A stretch of DNA of 64,000 nucleotides, from assembly GCA_002694985.1 (NCBI GenBank), contig NZNS01000002.1, forward strand, positions 119,463 through 183,462, in the 5' to 3' direction. This document shows, piece after piece, positions 53,686 through 63,901 of this stretch. Position 1 is the stretch's first letter; every line of letters begins with the position of its first letter. The notes beneath the pieces were generated by a model that was not told the DNA's origin, did no database searches, and saw only the letters and a program-made list of their open reading frames with translations. The stretch comes from Parvibaculum sp. GTDB taxonomy: Bacteria; Pseudomonadota; Alphaproteobacteria; Parvibaculales; Parvibaculaceae. The position numbers and the translations under genes are program-made.

Positions 53686-54831
53686 ATGAGTGGAAGTCAT
53701 ACAAGCGAATCCGGCTTTTCCACGCGCCTCGTCGCGCTGACGCGCAAGGAAACCCGACAGATGCTGCGCGATCGCAGCAACCTGGTCGTCGGGCTCGTGC
53801 TGCCGGTCGTGCTGATCCTTTTGTTCGGCTACGGCCTGTCCTTCGACGTGAAGGACGCGCGTGTGACGGTGGTGCTCGAGGACAGCTCGCCGACCGCCCG
53901 TAATGTTGTCTCCGGGCTGCAAGGCTCGCCCTATCTCGCGCCGAGCTGGGTAACCTCGATGGCTGAGGCCGCGCGTATGATCCGGGCCGGCCAGACCGAT
54001 GCGATCCTGCGCGTACCAATCGATTTCTCCCGGCGGCTGGCTGCAGGCGATGCGCAATTGCAGTTGCTTCTCAACGGTGTCGATTCAAATACCGCTTCGA
54101 CGATGGAAGGTTATGTCGCCGGGGCGCTTGCGATACCGACCCAACAGCTGGCCGACCAGGCAGGCAACAAACCGACCGCGGCGCCGAACATCACCATCGT
54201 GCAGAGGACATGGTTCAACGAAGCCGGCGAGAGCACCTGGTATCTCGTTCCGGGACTGCTGGTGCTGGTGATGACGCTGATCGGTGCCTTCCTGACCTCG
54301 CTGCTGGTGGCGCGCGAATGGGAGCGGGGAACGCTGGAATCGCTTTTCGTCACTCCGGTTAGGCCGCTGGAACTCGTGCTGGCCAAGCTCGCGCCCTATG
54401 TCGTGATCGGCGGCATCGACCTGATCATGTGCCTGCTCGCCGCGAAGTATCTGTTCCATGTTCCGATGCGTGGTTCGCTCCCCGTCATCATCGTCTCGTC
54501 GCTTCTCTATCTGATGGTCTCGCTCAGCCTCGGGCTGTTCATCTCTGCCGCGACGCGCAACCAGTTCGCCGCCAGCCAGATGGCGCTTCTCACCAGCTTC
54601 ATGCCCGCGATGATGCTGTCAGGCTTCGTCTTCGACCTGCGCAACGTCCCCGTGGTCATTCAGATCATCAGCCAGGTTCTTCCCGCCACGCATTTCATGG
54701 GATTGATCAAGACGCTCTTTCTGGCCGGCAACTACTGGCCCGATATCCTGCGCGATTGCGCCATCCTCGCGCTTTACGCCGTCGTCCTGATCGGGCTGAC
54801 CCGTCGTTCGCTCAGGAAGAAGCTGGACTGA
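53686..54831 (+). CDS. ABC-2 permease (YbhS-like)
   Basis: 381 residues after CAGGAAGACGCCCG. N-terminal helix VVGLVLPVVLILLFGYGLSF, a ~130-residue periplasmic segment, then five helices with the ABC-2 motif AREWERGTLESLFVTPVRPL and LLTSFMPAMMLSGFVFDLRN. It is one half of the exporter membrane domain. The IS110 insertion ends just before its ribosome site. The next permease starts four bases after its stop. Confidence 0.9.
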   Translation: MSGSHTSESGFSTRLVALTRKETRQMLRDRSNLVVGLVLPVVLILLFGYGLSFDVKDARVTVVLEDSSPTARNVVSGLQGSPYLAPSWVTSMAEAARMIRAGQTDAILRVPIDFSRRLAAGDAQLQLLLNGVDSNTASTMEGYVAGALAIPTQQLADQAGNKPTAAPNITIVQRTWFNEAGESTWYLVPGLLVLVMTLIGAFLTSLLVAREWERGTLESLFVTPVRPLELVLAKLAPYVVIGGIDLIMCLLAAKYLFHVPMRGSLPVIIVSSLLYLMVSLSLGLFISAATRNQFAASQMALLTSFMPAMMLSGFVFDLRNVPVVIQIISQVLPATHFMGLIKTLFLAGNYWPDILRDCAILALYAVVLIGLTRRSLRKKLD

Positions 54832-54835
54832 CGCG

Positions 54836-55948
54836 ATGAACCCGGTGATCACCTATTTCTTCCGGACGCTGGCGTTGTTCCGAAAGGAGCTCCTCGCGCT
54901 GGTCAAGGACCCGTCCAGCCGCGTGCTGCTCTTCGCACCCGCCCTGCTGCAGGCATTGCTCTTCGGTTATGGCGCGACGTACGACTTGACGCATGTGCCC
55001 TATGCGGTCCTGGACCACAGCCGGGGTGCGACCGCAACGCAACTGCTGGCCCGGCTTGACGGAACCGGCGTGTTCGAGCGTGTTGCGACACTGACGTCAT
55101 CCGACCAGATCGCAGGCGTGATCGACAAGGGTGACGCCCTTCTCGTCGTCAGCATCCCATCGGATTTCGAGGCGCGTCTGGCGGCAAACCAGCAGGCGCC
55201 GCTTCAGGTCATCCTCGACGGGCGCAACTCGTCGACGGCCGGCGCCGCCGCGGCCTATGTCTCGTCGATCGTGACCTCCTACAATCAAACGCTCGGCAAC
55301 AGGTCCTCCATCACCATCGTCCGCCGTTCCTGGTTCAATCCCAATCTTGAATCCCGCTGGAACATGATGCCGGCGCTGATCGCTTCGCTCAGCATGATCC
55401 AGACGCTCATGCTCGCCGCCCTGTCGGTTGCCCGCGAGCGTGAACAGGGAACCTTTGACCAGTTGCTGGTGACGCCGCTGACGCCGTTGCAGATCCTGAT
55501 CGGGAAAGCACTTCCGTCGATCTTTATCGGCCTGATCCAGTCGACGATCATCTTTCTGATCATCCTTTTCTGGTTCCAGATTCCGATGAACGGGTCGGTA
55601 TGGCTGCTGTATTTCGGGCTTTTCTGCTTCACGGTGGCGTCTGTCGGGATCGGTCTGTCAATCTCCGCGGTCTCGCTCACCATGCAGCAGGCCATGCTCT
55701 ATACTTTCATGCTGGTCATGCCCCTGATGCTCTTGTCGGGCCTGCTGACGCCCGTGCGCAACATGCCGGCGATACTGCAAGTCGCAACCTATGTGAACCC
55801 GTTGCGCTTCGGGATCGATATTGTCCGCCGCGTCTATCTGGAAGGCGCCACCTTCGGCGATATCGCCTCCAATTTCTTGCCATTGCTGGCTGTGGCCGCC
55901 GTCACCTTGCCGCTCGCTGCGTGGCTGTTCCGCAATCGTCTTGGATAA
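54836..55948 (+). CDS. ABC-2 permease (YbhR-like)
   Basis: 370 residues. The N-terminal helix SRVLLFAPALLQALLFGYGA, a periplasmic domain (SRGATATQLLARLDGTGVFE), and five C-terminal helices with AREREQGTFDQLLVTPLTPL and LSGLLTPVRNMPAILQVATY. It is the partner of the preceding permease. It ends the plus-strand unit; the following 55949-56114 contains nothing recognisable before the end of trbI on the other strand. Confidence 0.9.
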   Translation: MNPVITYFFRTLALFRKELLALVKDPSSRVLLFAPALLQALLFGYGATYDLTHVPYAVLDHSRGATATQLLARLDGTGVFERVATLTSSDQIAGVIDKGDALLVVSIPSDFEARLAANQQAPLQVILDGRNSSTAGAAAAYVSSIVTSYNQTLGNRSSITIVRRSWFNPNLESRWNMMPALIASLSMIQTLMLAALSVAREREQGTFDQLLVTPLTPLQILIGKALPSIFIGLIQSTIIFLIILFWFQIPMNGSVWLLYFGLFCFTVASVGIGLSISAVSLTMQQAMLYTFMLVMPLMLLSGLLTPVRNMPAILQVATYVNPLRFGIDIVRRVYLEGATFGDIASNFLPLLAVAAVTLPLAAWLFRNRLG

Positions 55949-56114
55949 ACTGATCGGCGTCATGGGAGCGATGGATCTGAACTTCGCTAGAGGGACAGCC
56001 ACCCGACGTTGATTTGGCTGGCGTGCAACGCACTGACATGTCCTGGGTGTTGGATTCGCTCGGCAACGACTCTGTCACCAATCGCGGCCGAAAATCCTGA
56101 TTCCCACCGATCCT

Positions 56115-57416
56115 TCACTCCTCCCCCCGCCCGCGATAGATTCCGGGAAAGATGATGTCCTGATCGACAAGGACGTTGAACTTGTACCCCGGCCGGATTT
56201 CAAGCGTCGGCTGGACTTCGAGATTCTTGTTGATCGTCCGTTCTGCGACCCGTCCGAAGGTCTCCGCGAAATTCCGCCGTGCGGCATCCTCTGCGCTATT
56301 TCCGTTGTTGAACGGGTTGGTGTTTTGCGGGACGGCCATGTCGATGCCGGCGCCGATAACCGCGAGCAGGATCGCGGAGCCAAATGTCTTCAGATAGTGG
56401 TTATCCACCTGGTCATTGAACCCGCCATAGCCTTCGGCATCCGTCCCGGCCATGCCGCCGATCTGCAGGGTAGATCCGTTCGGGAAGATGATGTCCGTCC
56501 AGACGACGAGCACGCGGGACTGGCCGAACGACACCTTGCTGTCATAGCGACCGAAGAGCTTCGTCCCCTGCGGGATGAGGAGGCGGTGCCCGGTCGCACT
56601 GTCGTAGACGTTCTGGCTGACCTGCGCGGTGATGCGGCCGGGAAGATCTGAGTTGATGCCGGTGATGAGCGTCGCCGGGATCACCGAGCCGCGCTTGAGC
56701 TCGTAAGGGGAGCGTTGCGGCACGACCTGGTTGGGGAGGTAGCCGAGCTCCTTGATGTCGGCGTTGAAAAAGTCCTCCTTCGTGCGCTGGGCATTCGGGT
56801 CGAGGTTCTGGCTGCCGAGGCCAGCTCGCAGCGCCGCGGCATAAAGGTCAGCCGTAGCGCCGGTACCTGTGGCCCCGGCGCCGGCAGGCTGCGCAGCGCC
56901 GGGATCGGTCCGTCCACTGCTGCGCAGCTTGTCGACATTGATCGCGAGCGGCGAGTCGTAGGCCGTGTCGTTGGCCTGCATCCGTGCCATGCGCTGGCGC
57001 TGGAGCTCGCGATAGTACTGCTCATCGGCCTCTCGCTTGAGCCGCGCACGCCATACGGCCTCGGGCTCGCCTTCGGCCGTCGCGCGCTCAGGCTGCACCG
57101 CGACGGGTTTCGGGGGCGCTGCCGGATCGATCCGCTCCGGCGGAGTCGGCTGAAACACCGGCGCTTCCGCGGGATCGCCGATGATCCCGTCCGACACGCC
57201 GCGTTTCAGCTGGTCGGCATAGGTAGAAGCCGGCGCGCCCCCGGCCTGCTCGATCGACGGGTTGCGCGAGAAGTACAGTCCGCGCGAGCTCAGACCGTAC
57301 ATGATCACGGCAAGAAAGGCGACGACGAGTGCGATCGCGATCACGATCGGCAGGCGATTGATCCGCCGGATTTTCGGCTCCGCCGCTTCCCCGCCGAGCT
57401 TGAGGGATTGAACCAT
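56115..57416 (-). CDS. trbI: TrbI conjugal channel protein (VirB10-like)
   Basis: 433 residues. N-terminal cytoplasmic part, one membrane helix (about 22-42: LPIVIAIALVVAFLAVIMYG), a Pro-rich periplasmic linker (about 80-150) and the VirB10 C-domain: YELKRGSVIPATLITGINSD, LLIPQGTKLFGRYDSKVSFG, GYKFNVLVDQDIIFPG. It bridges inner and outer membranes in the mating-pair channel. Last gene of the trb unit. Confidence 0.95.
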   Translation of the reverse strand: MVQSLKLGGEAAEPKIRRINRLPIVIAIALVVAFLAVIMYGLSSRGLYFSRNPSIEQAGGAPASTYADQLKRGVSDGIIGDPAEAPVFQPTPPERIDPAAPPKPVAVQPERATAEGEPEAVWRARLKREADEQYYRELQRQRMARMQANDTAYDSPLAINVDKLRSSGRTDPGAAQPAGAGATGTGATADLYAAALRAGLGSQNLDPNAQRTKEDFFNADIKELGYLPNQVVPQRSPYELKRGSVIPATLITGINSDLPGRITAQVSQNVYDSATGHRLLIPQGTKLFGRYDSKVSFGQSRVLVVWTDIIFPNGSTLQIGGMAGTDAEGYGGFNDQVDNHYLKTFGSAILLAVIGAGIDMAVPQNTNPFNNGNSAEDAARRNFAETFGRVAERTINKNLEVQPTLEIRPGYKFNVLVDQDIIFPGIYRGRGEE

Positions 57417-57428
57417 GCTCCCCTCCCC

Positions 57429-57881
57429 TTACCCGCGCTGCATGACCGACAGCGGACTCGTCGGGGTCGCACCGGCAGAGGTCGCGGTGTAGGCACGCCC
57501 AAGGTCGAGCGAACCGGTCGAGAGGCGCGCAAGCACTTGGCCGTCATAGCTTCCGATCACATAGGCGAGGGGGATGAGCTTCTCGCCCTCGGCCTTCTGG
57601 TCGCTGACCACCGCGTAGCCCCACGCCTTCAGCGAGGCCTCGAGCGCGCCGCCGAACGGCGAGCCGTCCGCCTTCAACAGGATCGTCCCGGTTCCGGGTC
57701 CGACATGCTCGGCAAGGCGGCTGACCATGTCGCCGGCAATGGCGCTGGCGGCGGGGCCGGAGATCTCCTGCGGCGCGGAGCTGGCCACGAGCCCTTCCGC
57801 TCCGAAGGTCTGGCAGCCGGCGAGCAGCGCGGCGGCCAGAGTGACTCCAAGAAGCCGGGGGAGGAGGTGTCGGGCGCTCAT
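57429..57881 (-). CDS. trbH: TrbH conjugal lipoprotein
   Basis: 150 residues. Lipoprotein signal peptide [20 protein letters not shown] with the lipobox LAGC, then a domain with [20 protein letters not shown] and VGQ-like strands ([20 protein letters not shown]). It matches TrbH of rhizobial trb operons, position between trbG and trbI, and would act as the VirB7-like outer-membrane lipoprotein. Confidence 0.88.
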   Translation of the reverse strand: MSARHLLPRLLGVTLAAALLAGCQTFGAEGLVASSAPQEISGPAASAIAGDMVSRLAEHVGPGTGTILLKADGSPFGGALEASLKAWGYAVVSDQKAEGEKLIPLAYVIGSYDGQVLARLSTGSLDLGRAYTATSAGATPTSPLSVMQRG

Positions 57882-57884
57882 CGC

Positions 57885-58709
57885 CTACCCTCCCCTGCTG
57901 ATGGTGATCTTGTCCTGGTGCCAGCCGACGCCCGAGACGAGGACGGCGCGATCGACGTTGTAGTCGATCACCATCATGTTGCCCTTCATGCGGTAATTGA
58001 CGATGCGGTTCTGTCCGCCGGAGACTACGAAGAGCACCGGCGCGTCCTGCCCGGACACCGAACGGGGAAACTGAATGTAGGTCTTCTCTCCGTCCGAATA
58101 GACGCGGGTCGGCCGCCAACTGGCGCTGCCGCTCACGCTGTACTGGAAGTTCAGCTGCTCGGCTGGCACGCCGGCGCCCGGGATCGTGCTCGCCTCGAGC
58201 CGGGCGTTGATGTCGGACAGGCGGGTCGAGACGTCTTCGGGATATTCGAAGCCGATGCGTGCCATGTACTGGCTTTGATGCGACTTGAGCTGGATGTGGT
58301 AGGTGCGCCGCGACGTCGTCACCACCATCGAGGTGACAAGCCCCGGCTCGGCCGGCTTGACGATCAGATGGATCGCCTGCCCGCCTACGGCTCCGGAGGT
58401 CGCGGGTTCGACCTTCCAGCGAACCGTGTCACCAACGAGCACGTCGCGCACCACCTCGCCAGCCTGTAGCTCGATATCGCAGACCTGCAGGGGCGAGCAC
58501 ACGACGGAAGGCTGGATCTCGCCATAGAGGAAGATCACCTTCCCGTCCGAGCCTCTCGTGACGAGCCCGCGCGAACCGCGCCACTGTCCGGAAATGTTCG
58601 TCCCGCGGGCCTCGTTTGCGCTCATACCCTGGGCGACCGCCGACGCTGCGATGAAACTCATCGACAGGGCGAGTAGGATTGCGGCAATGATCGTTCCTTC
58701 TCTAGCCAT
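57885..58709 (-). CDS. trbG: TrbG conjugal channel protein (VirB9-like)
   Basis: 274 residues from the ATG at 58709, chosen because the signal peptide [20 protein letters not shown] follows it, the start at 58745 overlaps trbF, and GAAAGG precedes it. The mature VirB9-like domain shows [55 protein letters not shown], and the C-terminal SRGG end. It forms the outer-membrane ring with TrbI and TrbH. Confidence 0.93.
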   Translation of the reverse strand: MAREGTIIAAILLALSMSFIAASAVAQGMSANEARGTNISGQWRGSRGLVTRGSDGKVIFLYGEIQPSVVCSPLQVCDIELQAGEVVRDVLVGDTVRWKVEPATSGAVGGQAIHLIVKPAEPGLVTSMVVTTSRRTYHIQLKSHQSQYMARIGFEYPEDVSTRLSDINARLEASTIPGAGVPAEQLNFQYSVSGSASWRPTRVYSDGEKTYIQFPRSVSGQDAPVLFVVSGGQNRIVNYRMKGNMMVIDYNVDRAVLVSGVGWHQDKITISRGG

Positions 58710-58726
58710 CGGAGTGCGCGGGCCTT

Positions 58727-59386
58727 TCACAGCTGGGCGGTCCATTCAAAGTCCCGCAGATACAAGCCGATCGGATTGAGGCGGATGACGCCCTCGTCCT
58801 GCGGCGGAGTCAGTGTCACGGTCGCGATGCCGCGGAAGCGGCGCACCGCGGTCTCCTTGCCCTTCCGGTCGCGCTCATATTCGGTCCAGTCGATCTGGTA
58901 GCTCTGGTTGGAGAGCGGCACGACATTGTTGACCTCGATCGCTACGGTCGCGTTCTTCGCCTTCTCGAACGGGGAATTGCCGCGAAACCAGGCGTTGATC
59001 TTCTCCGTCGCCGGATCGGAGGTGCGCAGCAGTGCATAGGTGCGATCGATGTATTGCTTCTGCACCACCGCGTCTGGCGTCACGCTGCGGAAGTTCGACA
59101 CGAAGGTGCCAAGCGTCGCGCGCACGACGCGGGGATCGGCATATTCGATCTGCTGCGGAAAGCCGGCCGTTACCGCGGTGCCGAGGCGGTCGACCTCCAC
59201 GATGTAGGGAACGAGCTTCACCTGCGTGCTCTGATAGAGCGCGTAGCTGAAGCCGACCACGGCCATCAGCATGCCGGTGATGCCGACGAGCCGCCACGCG
59301 GCCGCGGCTTTGACATAGGAGCCGTAGCGCTCGTTCCATTCCTGGCGGGCGGCGATGTAGGGATTGTCGGGCGGACTGGCGGCCAT
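58727..59386 (-). CDS. trbF: TrbF conjugal channel protein (VirB8-like)
   Basis: 219 residues from [20 protein letters not shown]. The Y-x-x-A-R-x-E-W-x-x-R-Y start is typical; one membrane helix (about 33-55: [20 protein letters not shown]) anchors a VirB8-like periplasmic domain with [20 protein letters not shown] and [15 protein letters not shown]. It is an assembly factor of the mating channel. It follows trbL by 16 bases. Confidence 0.94.
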   Translation of the reverse strand: MAASPPDNPYIAARQEWNERYGSYVKAAAAWRLVGITGMLMAVVGFSYALYQSTQVKLVPYIVEVDRLGTAVTAGFPQQIEYADPRVVRATLGTFVSNFRSVTPDAVVQKQYIDRTYALLRTSDPATEKINAWFRGNSPFEKAKNATVAIEVNNVVPLSNQSYQIDWTEYERDRKGKETAVRRFRGIATVTLTPPQDEGVIRLNPIGLYLRDFEWTAQL

Positions 59387-59402
59387 GCTGATGCGTCTCC
59401 CC

Positions 59403-60593
59403 TCACTTGTCCTGAATCGGCGGTGGCGGTGGTGGTGGCGCCGGCGATTTCTGCCGCGACTGATCGAGCTTGGCGTTTGCCAGTCCGAGCAGGGATCCGG
59501 CATAGGCACCGGGCGCCGCGATTGCCTTCTCCTTCGCCGCTGATCCCGCCGCCCAGCCGGCATTGCCGATGCCCGACGCCATGCCGCGCAACGCTGCCCC
59601 CGCCATCGAAGAGCCGCCAGCTCGGGCGCTCCTCGCCGCCGACGCTCCGGACATCGCCGCGCTCGCGCCGAGGAAAGCGCCGCCAGCAGCGAAGGTCGCC
59701 GCCTGGCCGCCATGACGGATCGCTTCCATGCCGCCGGAGATCGAGGCGCCCTGCACTACGCCCTGCACGATCGGCGGCACATACATGGCGATGATGAACA
59801 CCACGACCGAGATACCGGCGATTGCGAGCGTGGTGATGAACTGGTCGGACGTCGCCGTCGGCGCCTCGGCGAGGCCGAGCAGCACGTCCGAGCCGATGCG
59901 GGCGATCATCACCAGCGCCATCAGCTTCATGCCGACCGAAAAGGCATAGACGAGATAGCGGACCGCGAAATCCTTCGTGAAGGACGAGCCGCCGAGACCG
60001 AGCATGATCATCCCGGCGAGAAGCCCGACATACATCTCGACCATTACCGCCACGAAGATCGCCGCCACCAGGCTGAACGCAATGACGACGATGACCATGG
60101 CGAAGACGGCGGCGATCGCCAGCGCGTTGTCTTCGAACAGGCCGAACTTCGCCTGCTCCGACATCTTGGAGGCGACGCGAATGCCCGCATCGAAGATGTT
60201 CGCGGGCGAGGCCGAGCCGCCATTGGCGCCGATCTGAAACAGGCTGTCGACGATCGACTTGGCGAAGGCTGGTCCCCTGTCGAGGATGAAGGCGAACAGG
60301 CCGATGAACATGATTCTGCGGACGAGCTCGGCGAACCAAGCATCGAGTGAGGCGGCCTGCAGGGCAAGCCAAACAGCGGCGATGCCCACCTCGATGCCGG
60401 CGAGGATCCAGAACAAAGAGCGGGCGGCGTTCATCACCGTCGTCTCCCAGCCCTTGGCGGCCGTCGAGACCTGGTTCTCAAGCGTCGTCAGCACGCTGCC
60501 CTGCTGGGCCAGCGCCGGCGCACTGGCGAGCAGGATAAGGGCGATGACGATGAAGCTAATCTCGATCGCGCGTGACGGACGGGTGACTACCAT
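59403..60593 (-). CDS. trbL: TrbL polytopic inner-membrane channel protein (VirB6-like)
   Basis: 396 residues from [20 protein letters not shown]. Signal or helix 1, then at least five further helices ([94 protein letters not shown]) and a long Ala/Gly tail ending in a polyproline run. The ATG overlaps the trbK stop by seven bases with AGGAG inside the trbK end. Confidence 0.93.
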   Translation of the reverse strand: MVVTRPSRAIEISFIVIALILLASAPALAQQGSVLTTLENQVSTAAKGWETTVMNAARSLFWILAGIEVGIAAVWLALQAASLDAWFAELVRRIMFIGLFAFILDRGPAFAKSIVDSLFQIGANGGSASPANIFDAGIRVASKMSEQAKFGLFEDNALAIAAVFAMVIVVIAFSLVAAIFVAVMVEMYVGLLAGMIMLGLGGSSFTKDFAVRYLVYAFSVGMKLMALVMIARIGSDVLLGLAEAPTATSDQFITTLAIAGISVVVFIIAMYVPPIVQGVVQGASISGGMEAIRHGGQAATFAAGGAFLGASAAMSGASAARSARAGGSSMAGAALRGMASGIGNAGWAAGSAAKEKAIAAPGAYAGSLLGLANAKLDQSRQKSPAPPPPPPPIQDK

Positions 60594-60787
60594 CTTGGCT
60601 TCATCTCCTGTCCGCCGCGCACAGGTTGGTTGGGGGCGCCTCCGAGAAAGCCCTCGGCGCGCTGGCGCTGCTCCTGCGCGGACGACTCCACGGTGTCCGG
60701 CCGCGGGGTGACGACGAACCAGATCACCGCGAGACCAAAGAGAGCGAGGACGGCTGCGAGCGTCGCCATGACGACCGGCCGGCTCAC
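60587..60787 (-). CDS. trbK: TrbK small membrane protein, GTG start
   Basis: 66 residues from a GTG overlapping the trbJ stop (GTGA). One helix (VMATLAAVLALFGLAVIWFV) and a periplasmic tail ending [10 protein letters not shown]. In RP4 TrbK is an entry-exclusion lipoprotein; this one has no lipobox Cys, so only position and size support the name. Its C-terminus strikingly repeats the trbJ ending RGGETMEPRW. Confidence 0.8.
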   Translation of the reverse strand: MSRPVVMATLAAVLALFGLAVIWFVVTPRPDTVESSAQEQRQRAEGFLGGAPNQPVRGGQEMKPRW

Positions 60788-61584
60788 CAGCGCGGCTCCA
60801 TGGTTTCTCCGCCACGAATGTTGTTCACCGGCGCGTTGAAGAACTGCTCGCGCCGGGCCTGTGCGAGATCCTTGTCGGACTGCTTGGACTGGAACCACGT
60901 TCCCATCATCGTCGTCTGCTGGGAGACCAGACCGCGAAGCTTCTGGAACTGCGCGACCTGCTGCGCGGCGATCTGATGACCGACCTGGAGCGCCTTCATC
61001 TGCCCGTCGGCCGATTGGGACATCGTGCGGAGAGAGCTCATCGTCGACTCTTCCGACGAGAACTGCTCGGCGGTGAGACCGGCCGCCTTCAGCGTGCCGG
61101 CGATCGTGTCGCGATTGGTCGTAGACCAGCTCTGATAGGTCGAGGAAAAGCTCTCGCCGTTCGGCAGGTTGGTCTTGAAGTCGGAATAGCTCTTGAAGCG
61201 CTGTTTCAGCACGTCATCGGCATTGCTCATCGAGAAAGCAATGCCCTGCCCCTGTACAGCGAGATTGCGCAGCCGGTTGAGATCGTTCTCGACCTGTCCC
61301 CAGATCTGGTTCGGCAGCTGCGCCGTATTCTGCAGCATGTTCTCGTAGATGCGCAGCTGATTCTGGATTTGCTGCGCCAGTTGTGTGATCTGAGTGACCT
61401 GGTTGTTGATCTGCTCCGCCGACTTGGTCACGAGCGTCACGAGCTCGCCGTTGTTAAGGAGCTGCGTCCATTCCGTCGCCCCGCCCGTTGCAGCTCCGGA
61501 GACAGCCGGCGAGACATGAGCCATCACCGCGATGAACGCAGCGCCGGCGGCGAGCCTAACGGATGAGAAGGAGTGCTTCGGCAT
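60784..61584 (-). CDS. trbJ: TrbJ conjugal protein (VirB5-like)
   Basis: 266 residues from MPKHSFSSVRLAAGAAFIAV, a signal peptide. The mature part is coiled-coil, Gln/Asn-rich: TEWTQLLNNGELVTLVTKSA, QINNQVTQITQLAQQIQNQL, YENMLQNTAQLP, which is the TrbJ family signature. It is a minor pilus/channel component. The start overlaps the trbE end by 29 bases; the end overlaps trbK. Confidence 0.92.
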   Translation of the reverse strand: MPKHSFSSVRLAAGAAFIAVMAHVSPAVSGAATGGATEWTQLLNNGELVTLVTKSAEQINNQVTQITQLAQQIQNQLRIYENMLQNTAQLPNQIWGQVENDLNRLRNLAVQGQGIAFSMSNADDVLKQRFKSYSDFKTNLPNGESFSSTYQSWSTTNRDTIAGTLKAAGLTAEQFSSEESTMSSLRTMSQSADGQMKALQVGHQIAAQQVAQFQKLRGLVSQQTTMMGTWFQSKQSDKDLAQARREQFFNAPVNNIRGGETMEPRW

Positions 61585-63901
61585 TGCCAATTCCTCTCTG
61601 TTGGAGCCAGCGTTCCGGCCAGCGGTCGCCATGTTCGGACTTCAGCGCGGCAATCTGTTTGAGGTCTTCCTTGCCGGAGGCGCCGGCGAAGGAGAGCGCG
61701 ACCGGGCCGAGCGCCATGTCGAACAGCCGCCGGCCTTCGGGAGAGGCGACGTAATATTCCCGTTTCGGGAGCGCGGTCGCGACGATCTCGATCTGCCGCT
61801 CGTTGAAGCCGATGCGCTCGTAGAACTCGCGTGTGCCCGACTCGCGCGCCGCGCCGTTCGGCAGGCAGATCTTCGTCGGGCAGCTCTCCTTCAGCACGTC
61901 GATGATGCCGGAGCGCTCGGCGTCCGAGATCGATTGCGTCGCCAGGATCACCGCGCAATTGGCCTTGCGCAGCACCTTCAGCCACTCGCGGATCTTGTCC
62001 CGGAAGGTCGGGTGGCCGAGCATCAGCCACGCCTCGTCGAGCACGATCAGGCTCGGCGCCCCCGTCAATCGCTTCTCGATCCGCCGAAACAGATAGAGCA
62101 GCACAGGCACGAGGCTGCGCTCGCCCATATTCATCAACTGCTCGATCTCGAAGGTCTGGAACGAGCGCAGTGACAGCCCGTCGCTCTCCGCATCGAGCAA
62201 TTGACCCATCGGCCCGTCGACCGTGTAGTGATGCAGCGCTTCCTTGATCTCGCGCATCTGCAGCCCCGACACGAAATCGGAGAGGGAGCGTCCGTTCGCC
62301 GACGCCATCAGGCCAACCTGGCGCGAGATGGCATTGCGATGGTCGGGCGTGATAATCACGCCCTGCAGCGCCACCAGCGTCTCGATCCATTCCGATGCCC
62401 AGGCGCGGTCGCCGTCCGTGGCGAGCTCGGAGAGCGGGCAGAAGGCGAGCGTCGGAGCGCCATCGCCATCGCTCTCGCCGATCTCGTAGTGGTCGCCGGC
62501 GGCGGCCAACGTAAGCGGCAACATCGAACGGCCCTTGTCGAAGGCGAAGATCTGCGCCTGTGCGTAGCGCCGGAACTGCGCGGCGATCAGCGCCAGCAGC
62601 GTCGACTTGCCGGAGCCGGTTGGTCCGAATATCAGCGTATGGCCGACATCGTCGACGTGCAGGTTCAGGCGAAAAGGCGTCGAGCCGCTCGCCACCAGCA
62701 TCAGCGGCGGGGAGCCCGGCGGATAGTACGGGCAAGGTGCAGTCGGCGCGCCCGACCAGACAGAATTGAGCGGTATGAGATCGGCGAGGTTGCGGGTGTT
62801 GATCAACGGCTCGCGGATATTCGCGTACCAGTTGCCCGGCAGGCTGCCGAGGAAGGCTTCCGTGGCGTTGATGGTCTCGATCCGCGCGCCGAAGCCTTCA
62901 GCCTGGACCAGGCGACGCACTGCCTCGGCCTTCTCGCGCAGCCGGGTCTCGTTGTCGTCGAACAACACGACCACCGGCGTGTAGTAGCCATAGGCGACAA
63001 GCTGCGACGAGGCCTGGGCGATCGCGTCCTCGGTCTCTGCGACCATCGCCATGGCGTCCTGGTCGACGGAGCGCGACTGCGTCTGAAAAAGCTGGTCGAA
63101 GAAGGGCCTGACCTTCTGCTGCCATTTCTTGCGGGTGCGCTCGAGCCTCGCGCGAGCCTCCTGGTCATCCAGGAAGATGAAGCGCGACGACCAGCGATAG
63201 GTGAGCGGCATCAGGTCAAGGGAGTTGAGGATGCCCGGCCAGCTCTCCGCGGGAAGACCGTCAATACCTACGACCGCGAGATACCGGCTGTCGACCATCG
63301 GCGTAAGCCCGTGGCTAAACTCGGCTGTAGCCAGCCAATCCAGATACATCGGGATCTCGGGTAGGCGGACGGGGTGGTTCTCGCCGGTGATGCAGAAGCG
63401 GATGAATTGAAACAGCTCGTCATAGCGCGCGGTTTGGAAGCCGCCGCGCTCCTCCACCGAGCGCGTCACCATGCGGCGGATCGACAGGACGTTGCCGAGA
63501 TACTGCTCCACCTCGCGGATCGAGGTCAGGAAGCTGTCGAGGACGGTGTCGGCATAACGCGCGGCGCGGCTTTCGCTATCGGAATAGACATAACGGGCAA
63601 GCCCGGAACGCCGCCGCTCCGGCGGCCGCCAAGTGAGGATGAGCGCGTGGCGGCTCTCGAAGTGACCCCTGCCCTCCTGAAAATGGGCGCGCCGCTCGTC
63701 GTCGATCGCGCGCGTGACCGCATCCGGAAAATGGCACTCCTCGCGCGCCGGATAGTCCGACGTGGCAACCCGCACCGCCTCGACCTGGATCATCCAGCCG
63801 GTGCCGAGCCGCGACAGGATCGCGTTGATCTGCCGGGATACCTCGTTGCGCTCTGCATCCGTCGAGCTCTCGGAATCCGGCCCGGCAAAGTACCAGCCTG
63901 C
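61556..63901 (-). pseudogene. trbE: TrbE conjugal ATPase (VirB4-like), 5' end cut by an IS element
   Basis: TrbE homology runs from AGWYFAGPDSESSTDAERNE to the end, with Walker A GPTGSGKST, Walker B LIVLDEAWLML, TLAFCPLSEL and TQSISDAERSG all intact. About the first 40 residues of normal TrbE are missing: they are replaced by sequence from the end of an IS3-family element. An ATG inside the IS (63985) keeps a frame open, so a hybrid protein of 809 residues could be made if transcribed. TrbE powers channel assembly and transfer; the insertion probably lowers or abolishes this. Confidence 0.85.

Noticed and set aside
59266..60372. A 368-residue minus-strand frame overlapping trbL and trbF
   Set aside because: Arg/His-rich frame-shifted reading of trbL; the trbL frame has the membrane helices.
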